Source of the DNA: CAYZFD01 sp964477735
GTDB taxonomy: Bacteria > Bacteroidota > Bacteroidia > Flavobacteriales > Flavobacteriaceae
NCBI GenBank assembly: GCA_964477735.1
Contig: CAYZFD010000029.1
Span: 1 to 18,572 of the forward strand
Length of the DNA: 18,572 bases
Direction of reading: 5' to 3'
Both the position numbers and the translations under genes were made by a program. Every line of letters starts with the position of its first letter. Positions within the stretch are counted from its first letter, which is position 1. The notes under the pieces are model-generated. The model had not been told where the DNA came from. It made no database searches and worked only from the letters and a program-made list of their open reading frames with translations. Positions 7,386 to 14,603 of this stretch are shown piece after piece.

Positions 7386-8428
7386 TCTACTGCACGAACA
7401 ATATAGGCATATACTGGAAAATGGTCGCTAAAACCGCCAATAAAACGACTGCCAGACATGCTTCTGTAGGGGTAGCCTCTATAGCGTCCTTTTTGAGTGA
7501 TGACATAGGGTTTGTTGTAAATTCCAACCTTCCAATAGCTCCAACTTTTTCGATGCTGGTCTAGTGTCCACCCACTCGAGAACAACAGTTGATCGAGTAG
7601 GTTCCATTCATCGCGATAACCGTTGGTGCCTCGCCCTCGTTTGTGAAGTTTTTCGAAGGGGTTGAAAAGTTTTATTGTTGGTTTGTTTTGCTTTTGGAGG
7701 GTTGTTTTCAGGTGTTTTCGAATGCTGTGATCTGTTGGGGTGTCATTAAAGTCGCCCATCACCACAATTTTAGCGGCTAGCTCTTGGTCTAAAATCTTAT
7801 CGACGATTTGGCGACAAAGTTCGGCTGCTTTGCGCCGCTTCCAAGCGCTTCGCTTTTGGCCGCCGCTTCGCGACGGCCAGTGGTTGACAACCACATGAAG
7901 CGGCTCACCCTCTAACTTACCTGACACCATCAACTGATCTCTTGTATAATCTCGCTTTCCTTGTTTGTCTTTCAAATACAAGGGATAGGCTTTAAAAAAT
8001 GTAGGTTTAAATTTGTCTTTTTGATACAATAACGCCACGTCAATCCCTCTTTCGTCGGGCGAATCTTCATGGATGTAACCATAGTTATAACCTATTAAAT
8101 CGAAGGACGTAATGAGATCTTGTAAGACCGTTTCGTTTTCAACTTCACACACCCCCACCAAAACAGGAGCAGACTGAGTGGTGTCATAACCAATATCAGC
8201 AATAACCTTGGCCATATTGTTAATTTTTTGATGATAGACTTTGGAATTCCAACGATCGCGTCCCTTTGGAGTGCGGTCATCATCAAAGGTTTTTGGGTCA
8301 TTTAGTGTATCAAAAAGGTTTTCCAGGTTGTAGAAAGCTAGGGTGTGAATTTGATACTCTTTTTGAGAAAAGGCGTTAAAAAAAACGCCGAAAAAGAAAC
8401 ATAAGTAGAGAGATTTGAAGGAAGGCAT
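7382..8428 (-). CDS. Secreted endonuclease/exonuclease/phosphatase (EEP) family protein
   Basis: 348 residues from the ATG at 8428; the open frame extends only one codon further, to a GTG. Residues 1-21 form a signal peptide with a likely cut after FNAFS, so the protein is exported. The EEP (DNase I-like) catalytic motifs appear in order: Asn34 (FYNLENLF), Glu95 (VCEVEN), Arg127/Asp130 (DERGIDVALLY), Asn182-His183 (VNHWPSR), Asp226-Asn228 (GDFND), Asp279 (LLDQ) and Asp335-His336 (SDHF). All are intact, so a phosphodiesterase or phosphomonoesterase is expected; whether it cuts DNA, RNA, nucleotides or lipid headgroups cannot be told. Its 5' end faces a TonB-dependent receptor and DUF5689/lamin-tail lipoprotein operon 57 bases away. 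Lamin-tail and EEP domains often occur in one protein in Bacteroidetes, so a functional link is plausible. Confidence 0.93.
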   Translation of the reverse strand: MPSFKSLYLCFFFGVFFNAFSQKEYQIHTLAFYNLENLFDTLNDPKTFDDDRTPKGRDRWNSKVYHQKINNMAKVIADIGYDTTQSAPVLVGVCEVENETVLQDLITSFDLIGYNYGYIHEDSPDERGIDVALLYQKDKFKPTFFKAYPLYLKDKQGKRDYTRDQLMVSGKLEGEPLHVVVNHWPSRSGGQKRSAWKRRKAAELCRQIVDKILDQELAAKIVVMGDFNDTPTDHSIRKHLKTTLQKQNKPTIKLFNPFEKLHKRGRGTNGYRDEWNLLDQLLFSSGWTLDQHRKSWSYWKVGIYNKPYVITQKGRYRGYPYRSMSGSRFIGGFSDHFPVYAYIVRAVD

Positions 8429-8438
8429 CACAGTAAAA

Positions 8439-8469
8439 TTTGAATTTTAAAGATAGTTTTTTATTTTTA
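8439..8469 (+). promoter_or_regulatory. Near-consensus Bacteroidetes promoter for TonB receptor operon
   Basis: TTTG at 8439-8442, a spacer of exactly 19 bases, then TATTTTTA at 8462-8469. The published Bacteroidetes consensus is TTTG-N19-TAnnTTTG, so only the final base differs. It ends 16 bases before the ATG at 8486. This is the best-supported promoter in the window because both elements and the spacing fit. Confidence 0.65.
8448..8455 (-). promoter_or_regulatory. -7-like box (TATCTTTA) for the EEP gene
   Basis: Minus-strand TATCTTTA, one mismatch to TAnnTTTG, 19 bases ahead of the ATG at 8428. No TTTG at the ideal upstream distance. It lies between the two elements of the plus-strand promoter for the receptor operon, so the two transcription units would compete for the same short divergent region. 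Confidence 0.35.
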
Positions 8470-8485
8470 TTGTCTATTTCACCCC

Positions 8486-11233
8486 ATGAAAACAACGGCC
8501 TACTTCCTCTTTTCGTTCTTTTTATCGGGATTTTTATGGGCGCAATCAACCTTTGAAATTAAGGGGCAGCTTGTTGATGCACAAACGCTAAGCCCTGTTG
8601 AGGGGGCTTGGGTTGAAGTTTTAGACTCTTCCATCAATACGCTGAGTGAGGTCTCAGGAACTTTTAAACTCATCATGACGGAAAAGAAAAGCGTTAAGCT
8701 TCTTATTAGCGCTGATCAATACCTTTCGCAAACATTTCAGTTAGACCTTAATCAGTTGCAAACCGATTTGGGGATCATTCAACTTGTTTTCGATAGAACT
8801 CTACAACAGCAAACCTTATTTCTTACAGATGAAACTTTAGTTAATGACGAGGCCGAACAGTCGGTTGCTATGGGATTGCTTCAGGCCAGTAGAGATGTGT
8901 TTTATCGAACGGCGGCCTATGACTTTAGCCCTGTTTATTTTAGACCAGGAGGTTATGATTCTCGAGAAACTTCGGTGATGATTAACGGAATTCGGCTAAA
9001 TGGCCTAGACACTGGAAGGCCTCAATGGAGCGAATGGGGTGGGCTAAATGAAGTCACACGAAATCAGGAGTTTACTGCACATGCCGATTTTATGGACCAG
9101 GGTTTTGGAGGTGTTGGGGGAACAACCCTAATCAACATTCGGGCCAGGGAATTTAGAAGAGGCTTTAGTGTGAGTAGCGCTGCCTCAAACCGAAGTTATT
9201 TAGGGCGATTTATGGGCACCTATCACAGTGGGCTTGGCGAAAAAGGCTGGGCCTATTCTTTGTCGGCTTCAAGACGATGGGGCGATGAGGGGTTTGTGGA
9301 AGGCACGCCCTATTATGCCGCCTCAGGATTTGTGGCTGTTGAAAAGGCACTTAGTTCAACACACAGCATTCAACTTTTAGGACTCTATACCCCTAACCAC
9401 CGAGGCATCCGTCCTGCCCTAACAGAAGAGGTTTACAACCTTAAAGGAAGTGCCTATAACCCCAATTGGGGCTATCAAAATGGAAAAAAGAGAATGGCTA
9501 CAGTTCGAAAAACGGAAAAACCCTTGGTTATGCTGTCGCACTATTTTGAGACCAATAAACTAAGCATTACGACACAACTGGCCTATCAGTTTGGTTTTCA
9601 GTCTCGAAGCCGTTTAAGTTATCAAAACGCCCAAAATCCTAGTCCGATATATTATAAAAATTTGCCCTCATATTATCTAAATCTAGGGTCGAATAACGCC
9701 TACCATGTTGCCAGTGCGGCGGCGGCTAAAGCCTCTTTTTTGGAACAACCTCAACTCAACTGGGAGTCCTTTTATCGAGTAAACGATGAAAATCCTGGTG
9801 CGGCCGCCTATGCTCTTTATGAGGACAAAAGTGAAGATCGCCAATGGTTTCTGCATAGCCGAGCACGAATACAACATCATGATTTCTGGTATAGTGTTGT
9901 TGGCGTAAACCTTCGCCAATTAAACACCGAGCATTTTGGGATGCTTACAGATTTACTGGGTGCGCAATATTTCTATGACTATGACCCCTTTAACAACACT
10001 GCTAACAATTTAGATGAAAATCCCAATAAAAAAGTGGGCGATTATGTGCAGTATCGGTATTTGATGGATTCTAGTGAAATGCAAGGGTTTGTTCAAACAC
10101 GGTATCAAAAAAACAAAGTCGATTTTTTTATCTCTGGATTTTATAGTCTTCACCAAACTCAAAGAAATGGCCTGTTCAACAACGAGCTGTTTAAAGATGC
10201 GAAAGGGCGAAGTGAAAGGGTTTCGTTTGGCTCTTGGGGAATCAAAAGTGGATATCGTTATTCATTGGATGGTGGTCATTTTCTACAGTTGATTGCAGGC
10301 TACCAAATGCGCCCTCCAACGATAAGAAATAGCTTTGCGAATGCCCGAGTGAGCAACCAATTGGTACCAGAACTCAATACAGAAAAGCTTCTACATAGCG
10401 GGATTCATTACCGGTACCGATCCAGTAAAATCAATGTGCGCTTAACCGCCTATTACTCCAAGTTTTGGGATGCTTCTCAAACCCGATTTTTCTATGCCGA
10501 AGGCCTTGCTTTGGGCAACATAGACCCCACACTGCGCGCAATTACCGAAGATTTCGTGGCAGAATCCGTCATCGATATTCAAAAGTTACATCAAGGAGTC
10601 GAGTTTGGGCTCGAAACAAAAATCAACGAGACCCTGACAGCCTCAGGAGTGGCTGCTCTGGGTCAACATTCCTATGCCAATAACCCTCAGGTATATATCA
10701 CCTCAGATCAAATCCCAATGTTGCATTTGGGTACAGCATCCTTGAAAAATTATCGCTTAGCACAAGGACCTCAAAAAGCCTATTCTGTAGGGCTCAATTA
10801 TCGCCATAAGAACTTTTGGTGGATGGGCACAACCGCCAACTACTTGTTAAACAATTTTGCAGATATTTCAGCCCTCTTGCGCACGCCCAATTTTTTTATA
10901 AATCCCGAAGACCCCGATGGTTTTCCTTTTCCAGAAGCTACAGAAAACGCTGCGCGGTTATTGCTTAAACAAACAGCGCTAGACAATGTGTTTTTGGTAA
11001 ACTTTGTGGGTGGAAAATCTTGGCGGTTTAAAAATCGAAACTACTTAGGGCTTTTTGTAAGCCTTAATAATTTACTAAACAAAAATTTTAGAACTGGAGG
11101 CTTTGAACAAGCAAGAGCTTCAAACTTTAGAACCCTTTCTGCCGATAGAGCCCAGGGAACGCCCGCTTTTGGGCCACGCTTCTACTACGGCTATGGCCGT
11201 AGCTACTTCATCAATTTATCATACCGTTTTTAA
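8486..11233 (+). CDS. TonB-dependent outer-membrane receptor with N-terminal carboxypeptidase-regulatory-like domain
   Basis: 915 residues. A signal peptide occupies residues 1-20 (cut after LWAQ). A carboxypeptidase-regulatory-like beta-sandwich follows (about 23-101), then the plug domain (about 125-220, with RPGGYDSRETSVMINGIRLNG-type sequence at 153-173 and a GGVGGTTLINIR end at 208-219). A long beta-barrel rich in alternating aromatic residues runs to the C-terminus, which ends NLSYRF with the terminal aromatic expected for BAM-dependent barrels. The protein should import a bound ligand across the outer membrane using TonB energy. The plug is fairly minimal and I do not see a clear SusC-type signature, so this is probably not a polysaccharide-locus SusC. 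The downstream lipoprotein gene starts 9 bases after the stop and is clearly co-transcribed. Ligand unknown; the neighbouring secreted EEP enzyme suggests a phosphate-containing product as one possibility. Confidence 0.92.
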   Translation: MKTTAYFLFSFFLSGFLWAQSTFEIKGQLVDAQTLSPVEGAWVEVLDSSINTLSEVSGTFKLIMTEKKSVKLLISADQYLSQTFQLDLNQLQTDLGIIQLVFDRTLQQQTLFLTDETLVNDEAEQSVAMGLLQASRDVFYRTAAYDFSPVYFRPGGYDSRETSVMINGIRLNGLDTGRPQWSEWGGLNEVTRNQEFTAHADFMDQGFGGVGGTTLINIRAREFRRGFSVSSAASNRSYLGRFMGTYHSGLGEKGWAYSLSASRRWGDEGFVEGTPYYAASGFVAVEKALSSTHSIQLLGLYTPNHRGIRPALTEEVYNLKGSAYNPNWGYQNGKKRMATVRKTEKPLVMLSHYFETNKLSITTQLAYQFGFQSRSRLSYQNAQNPSPIYYKNLPSYYLNLGSNNAYHVASAAAAKASFLEQPQLNWESFYRVNDENPGAAAYALYEDKSEDRQWFLHSRARIQHHDFWYSVVGVNLRQLNTEHFGMLTDLLGAQYFYDYDPFNNTANNLDENPNKKVGDYVQYRYLMDSSEMQGFVQTRYQKNKVDFFISGFYSLHQTQRNGLFNNELFKDAKGRSERVSFGSWGIKSGYRYSLDGGHFLQLIAGYQMRPPTIRNSFANARVSNQLVPELNTEKLLHSGIHYRYRSSKINVRLTAYYSKFWDASQTRFFYAEGLALGNIDPTLRAITEDFVAESVIDIQKLHQGVEFGLETKINETLTASGVAALGQHSYANNPQVYITSDQIPMLHLGTASLKNYRLAQGPQKAYSVGLNYRHKNFWWMGTTANYLLNNFADISALLRTPNFFINPEDPDGFPFPEATENAARLLLKQTALDNVFLVNFVGGKSWRFKNRNYLGLFVSLNNLLNKNFRTGGFEQARASNFRTLSADRAQGTPAFGPRFYYGYGRSYFINLSYRF

Positions 11234-11242
11234 GCCTTTATC

Positions 11243-12615
11243 ATGAAACCTATTGTTATTGCTCCTCTTTTAATTTATCTGATTTTATTTGGTTGTGTTT
11301 TGGAAGACGACTATGAAACACCTCCATTGGCATGCGAAAGCCCAACACTGAAAGCCAATATTACGATAGCCGAACTCCTAGGGCGTTACACAGGACAGCT
11401 AATGCTTATCGAAGAAGACCTCGTTATTCAAGGTTATGTGGTTTCAGATGATAGCACTGGGAATTTTTACAAAAGCCTACACTTTCAGGATGCCCTCAGC
11501 AACCCCACTCAGGGCCTGCAATTGGATGTAGATGTCAACAGTTTGTATTTGTATTATCCCGAAGGTCAAACGATCTTAATCAAGACAAAAGGGCTCTACT
11601 TAGATCAAGTGAATGGGGTTTTCAAGCTTGGCGGAATTTATGACCACCCCAACGGATCTATTGCATTAGGAAGACTGCCCGCAGCTCGACTCCACCAACA
11701 TCTTTTCAGAACTTGTGAAAAACCCAAAGCAGTTGTGCCAACATCCCTCAAAACCGCTGATTTGACCGATGCCCACCTCAATACATTAATCTCCCTTCAA
11801 AACATTGAAGTGGCCCCTTCTTTTTTATGCAAAAATTATGCTAAAGCGGGTGAAAATACTAGTGTTGAGCTAGTCGATTGTGACGGGAAAAGCATCTTAC
11901 TTAGAACATCTGGCTATGCCGATTTTTTTAATGAAAAATTGCCCAATGGAAGCGGAGCAATAACAGGTGTTTTGGGAAAATATAAGGATGATTATCAACT
12001 CTACATCCGTCAATTAGAGGATGTTAAAATGATCGGAAATCGCTGTGACGGGCTGGCCTTTACTTGCGAAACGCCCTCTCCAAACAGCAGCATACTAGAT
12101 CTGAAAAACGAGTACAGTGGCTCACTAAAAAAAATAGAAAAACGCTTAATTGTAGAAGCAACTGTTACCGCTAATGACGCTTCAGAAAACTTCTATAAAA
12201 CCCTCTATATCGAAGATGAATCTTCGGGAATCGGTGTGTCTATTAATTTGTTAGACTTGCACTTGAGGGGATATGAAGAGGGTCAAAAAATAATCATCAA
12301 TGCAGAAGGCTTATATCTTGACAAATCTTTTGGAGAACTTAAGTTGGGATATTTATACAACGGTGGCCTAGGCAGAATTCCTGAAGACCTCATTTATCGC
12401 CACTTGTTTTTGTCTGATGAAGATCCAAATTCATTGTCCCCAACCGTTTTGGGCATCGGCCAACTCAACGAATCGCATATTGGCCAACTCATCGCCCTTG
12501 AGGATGTTCAGTTTGTGGAAAGCGGAACGTTTACGGTTAACAATTTCAGCACAAATCGAAAGTTGAGTGATTGCCAAAATCAACGCCTAGTGGTGAGAAC
12601 AAGTAGCTATGCTTC
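11243..12615 (+). CDS. DUF5689 surface lipoprotein, N-terminal part up to assembly gap
   Basis: 457 complete codons before the N run. The signal peptide ends in the lipobox LFGC (Cys18). The residues after the cysteine (VLEDDYE) are acidic, as in the lipoprotein export signals that send Bacteroidetes lipoproteins to the cell surface. Two homologous DUF5689-type units follow: residues 31-267 and residue 275 onward, sharing CE(S/T)P, a SG.L..IE..L.. strand, N-FYK-(S/T)L, a Y.EGQ.I.I...GLYLD block, a ...LFxxxE/CExP segment and VRTS-Y near the unit end. The second unit is cut by the gap. Apparent coding across the gap in this frame is meaningless because the N number is a placeholder. Co-transcribed with the TonB receptor; probably its surface-exposed partner. 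The gene most likely continues as the lamin-tail region at 12716-13071. Confidence 0.85.
11333..12615 (+). repeat. Tandem duplication of a DUF5689-type unit within the lipoprotein gene
   Basis: Unit 1 covers about 11333-12043 and unit 2 begins about 12065 and runs into the gap; the period is about 244 codons. The match is at protein level (NFYK, EGQ, GLYLD, RHLF/QHLF, LNESHIGQLIALE versus LTDAHLNTLISLQ, RTS-Y) and the DNA has diverged, so this is an old intragenic duplication and not a recent identical repeat. Confidence 0.75.
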
Positions 12616-12715
12616 NNNNNNNNNNNNNNNNNNNNNNNNNNNNNNNNNNNNNNNNNNNNNNNNNNNNNNNNNNNNNNNNNNNNNNNNNNNNNNNNNNNNN
12701 NNNNNNNNNNNNNNN
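12616..12715. other. Assembly gap of 100 N
   Basis: Exactly 100 undetermined bases, the customary placeholder for a gap of unknown size. The reading frame before the gap and the frame of the lamin-tail region after it differ by register, which a placeholder length explains. From the length of unit 1 and the usual length of a lamin-tail domain, I infer that about 100 codons are missing at minimum. Confidence 0.97.
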
Positions 12716-13071
12716 TCCTCAAAGCTGGAGAAATCTATGTCATTGCGCATCCCAGTGCAGATGCTGAAATATTGAGTAGAGCCAACCAAACCCACAGTTA
12801 TTTAAGCAATGGAGATGATGGTTATGCATTGGTTGTTGGCAGTGAAGATGCCTACACTGTTCTTGATAGACTTGGCGATTTTGGGGCAGATCCAGGAGAT
12901 GGGTGGGATGTAGCAGGCGTGGTACAAGCCACCAAAGATCACACGCTGATTCGAAAAGCAAGCATCAACAATGGCAACCCTGATTGGAAGGCCTCTGCTG
13001 GAACCAACACAGAAAATTCTGAGTGGGAGGTGAAGTCTATTGATGACTGGACAAGTCTTGGAAATCGCTAA
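12716..13071 (+). CDS. Lamin-tail domain, probable C-terminal part of the DUF5689 lipoprotein
   Basis: An open frame emerges from the gap (first full codon at 12718) and gives 117 residues before TAA at 13069. The sequence LKAGEIYVIAHPSADAEIL, then SNGDDGYALV, LGDFGADPGDGWDVAGV, ATKDHTLIRKASI, and an ending with NPDWKASAGTNTENSEW is characteristic of bacterial lamin-tail (LTD) domains; the first ~50 residues of the domain are missing in the gap. LTD domains occur in secreted Bacteroidetes proteins, often beside DUF5689 or EEP nuclease domains. A shorter start at the ATG 12772 lies out of frame with nothing known and would split the domain, so I treat this as the tail of the gene starting at 11243. 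There is no T9SS sorting domain after the LTD, consistent with lipid anchoring at the N-terminus. That the two parts are one gene is inferred, but no other arrangement is simpler. Confidence 0.8.
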
Positions 13072-13094
13072 AAAAGAAGTTCAAGGATTCTTCA

Positions 13095-13121
13095 AGCAAG
13101 TGCCCTTGCTCATTAATTTTT
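13095..13121 (+). terminator. Weak hairpin plus T-rich tail after the DUF5689/LTD gene
   Basis: AGCAAG (13095-13100), loop TGCC, CTTGCT (13105-13110) form a perfect 6-bp stem, followed by CATTAATTTTT. The T tract is interrupted, and the stem is short, so termination efficiency is doubtful. It lies between convergent genes and overlaps the thioesterase stop codon. Confidence 0.35.
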
Positions 13122-13625
13122 AAAGAGCGCCTTAAGTTCCGTTGCGCTTTCGGGGGGCATTTTTCCTGCTAAAACCAAACTTAATTGTCGGCGGCGAAGG
13201 GCTGCATCAAAACGAGTTTTTTCGAGAGCTGTTTCGGGTTCTAAGGGTGGTACAGGGGTTGGTTTTCCTTTTTTGTCAACCGCAATAAAAGTATAAATCG
13301 CTTCGTTGACCTTAATTTTATCCCCTCCAAAAGGATCTTCGAGCCAAACATCTATAAACACTTCCATTGCCGTATTGAAAGCTCTAGAAACTTTAGCTTC
13401 TAAGGTAAGTACGCTCCCCAAAGGAATAGGCTTGTCAAAATAAACGTTATTGATAGATGCTGTTACGACTACTTGTTCGGAGTGTCGCTCAGCGGCTATA
13501 CAGGCTACGCGATCCATACGCGCCAAAAGTTCTCCTCCAAACATATTGTTTAGGTGATTGGTGTCACTAGGCATCACCAAATCCGTAGTTGTGGTTTTGG
13601 ATTGGCTGGGCGTTTTAGGCTTCAT
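13113..13625 (-). CDS. Acyl-CoA thioesterase, hotdog fold (YciA/BFIT-like)
   Basis: 170 residues from the ATG at 13625. One hotdog domain with the family's catalytic stretch PSDTNHLNNMFGGELLARMDRVA at 20-42: Asp21, Asn23, Gly30-Gly31 and Asp38 fit the conserved pattern of the acyl-CoA thioesterase (ACOT/YciA) branch. This is followed by the strand segment SINNVYFDKPIPLGS. It hydrolyses acyl-CoA to free acid and CoA in the cytoplasm; chain-length preference is not visible. A longer frame starting at a TTG (13655) would overlap the upstream gene and begins with unrelated hydrophobic residues, so the ATG is preferred. It starts 8 bases after the stop of the HU/SPOR gene and is likely co-transcribed with it. 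Confidence 0.9.
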   Translation of the reverse strand: MKPKTPSQSKTTTTDLVMPSDTNHLNNMFGGELLARMDRVACIAAERHSEQVVVTASINNVYFDKPIPLGSVLTLEAKVSRAFNTAMEVFIDVWLEDPFGGDKIKVNEAIYTFIAVDKKGKPTPVPPLEPETALEKTRFDAALRRRQLSLVLAGKMPPESATELKALFKN

Positions 13626-13633
13626 AAATAGAA

Positions 13634-14497
13634 TTACTCTTTGGTAAACAACCAAGCGCTTTTGTTGGCCGTACGTTGGATGTTGCGTAGTGCATTTATG
13701 GCCAATTGTTGATCGGCATAACCGCCATAAGCGACGGGATGAAGACCATAGCGATTGGCCGGCAAGACTATTGGCGAATAGCCTTTTTGCTGTAATATTT
13801 TAAGTTGCTTTTGCGCATTGGATTCCACTCTAAAAGCTCCAGAAATGATAAAATATTTAAGAGTTTCTTCTTTTGGGATCACTTTTAGAGTTAGTGATGG
13901 CAAATCGCCCAAGTCAAAAACCGCTTTCTGAATAGCTTCTTGTTGAGCCAGCATCTGACTTTCATTTACCTTTTGGGTAGTCCATTGATAATATCCTATG
14001 GTGCCCAAAAACAAAGCAGCAGCAGCGGCATATTTAAGAAGACTATAAGCAGGTTTGGACGTAGGTGCTTGCGCAAACTTACGATGGGTTTCAACCGCCA
14101 AAACAGGGCTCAACCCAAAAGACACGTCCAAGTGGTTGGTGGTCAAATCTGGATTAAATTCAAGCTTTTGTTCTTGGTTTAGCATAAGTGTTCCCAGCGG
14201 GGAAAGATACAACTGGTGGTTGTGTAGTTTTTTCTTCCATTGGGCCACTTCCTGATGTATTGATTTTAGCGCTTCTTCATAGCTTAAATCAAACACCTCT
14301 GCTATATAGTTGGCCAACAAACCATCGTTTGAGCGCAATTGCTCATTAAAAGAGATTTGCTTGTTGGGCGGGTATATCAATCGAGACTTGCCATCTATAT
14401 GGGCTGCCCGTCTTTGTCCCAAAAAGGCACCAAAACCAGGCACCGTTACGCAATCATAACGGTATAAAAGTTTGCTAATGTGTTGGGAAAGCTCCAT
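13634..14497 (-). CDS. HU-CCDC81-type DNA-binding-like domains fused to transmembrane segment and SPOR domain
   Basis: 287 residues. The N-terminal part is two HU/IHF-fold-like units of the bacterial CCDC81 type: about 1-60 (ISKLLYRYDCVTVPGFGAF, then a basic GQRRAAHIDGKSR hairpin arm and FNEQLRSNDGLL) and about 62-130 (YIAEVFDLSYEEA, SPLGTL). One membrane helix spans about 153-170 (LLKYAAAAALFLGTIGYY), and residues 212-285 form a SPOR domain (LKYFIISGAFRVESNAQKQL, then YGLHPVAYGGY). SPOR domains bind septal peptidoglycan depleted of peptides. The predicted topology puts the HU-like part in the cytoplasm and SPOR in the periplasm, as in other SPOR division proteins. Whether the HU-like part binds DNA is not established; it could bind protein. 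Divergent from dprA, and upstream of the thioesterase with 8 bases between. Start ATG 14497 lies just after a TATTTTTG box. Confidence 0.9.
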   Translation of the reverse strand: MELSQHISKLLYRYDCVTVPGFGAFLGQRRAAHIDGKSRLIYPPNKQISFNEQLRSNDGLLANYIAEVFDLSYEEALKSIHQEVAQWKKKLHNHQLYLSPLGTLMLNQEQKLEFNPDLTTNHLDVSFGLSPVLAVETHRKFAQAPTSKPAYSLLKYAAAAALFLGTIGYYQWTTQKVNESQMLAQQEAIQKAVFDLGDLPSLTLKVIPKEETLKYFIISGAFRVESNAQKQLKILQQKGYSPIVLPANRYGLHPVAYGGYADQQLAINALRNIQRTANKSAWLFTKE

Positions 14498-14501
14498 ATT
14501 T

Positions 14502-14509
14502 CAAAAATA
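14502..14509 (-). promoter_or_regulatory. -7 box (TATTTTTG) for the HU/SPOR-thioesterase operon
   Basis: Exact TAnnTTTG match on the minus strand, ending four bases before the ATG at 14497. No TTTG at 19-base spacing. If active, the transcript would start at or beside the start codon. The rest of the 106-base divergent region towards dprA (14498-14603) is AT-rich, and I could not find a convincing plus-strand promoter for dprA in it. Confidence 0.5.
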
Positions 14510-14603
14510 CACTTTTTTGGCTTTTTTTGGGCTTAATTTCAAAGGAGTTTTTAACAAATTTTTGGTAAATTAGACCTTCAAATCTCGTGAACCTACATAG
14601 CTT

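Noticed and set aside
8432..8485. Inverted repeat or operator in the EEP/TonB divergent region
   Set aside because: I looked for a palindromic operator; only AT-rich promoter elements are visible and no convincing dyad symmetry.
10074..10683. Extra small plus-strand ORFs inside the TonB receptor
   Set aside because: They sit within the receptor coding sequence in other frames, lack family similarity, and have no promoter or spacing of their own.
12600..12775. Frameshift mutation in the DUF5689 lipoprotein gene
   Set aside because: The frames before and after the gap do not match, but gap length is arbitrary, so no mutation can be claimed.
12607..12795. Coding frames reading through the N run on both strands
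   Set aside because: The 100 N are a placeholder of unknown true length, so any frame read through them is artificial. The frame after the gap that makes sense is the lamin-tail one.
13626..13655. Longer thioesterase starting at TTG 13655
   Set aside because: The extra residues (MVVYQRVILF) are unlike the family and would overlap the upstream gene by 22 bases; the ATG at 13625 gives the normal start.
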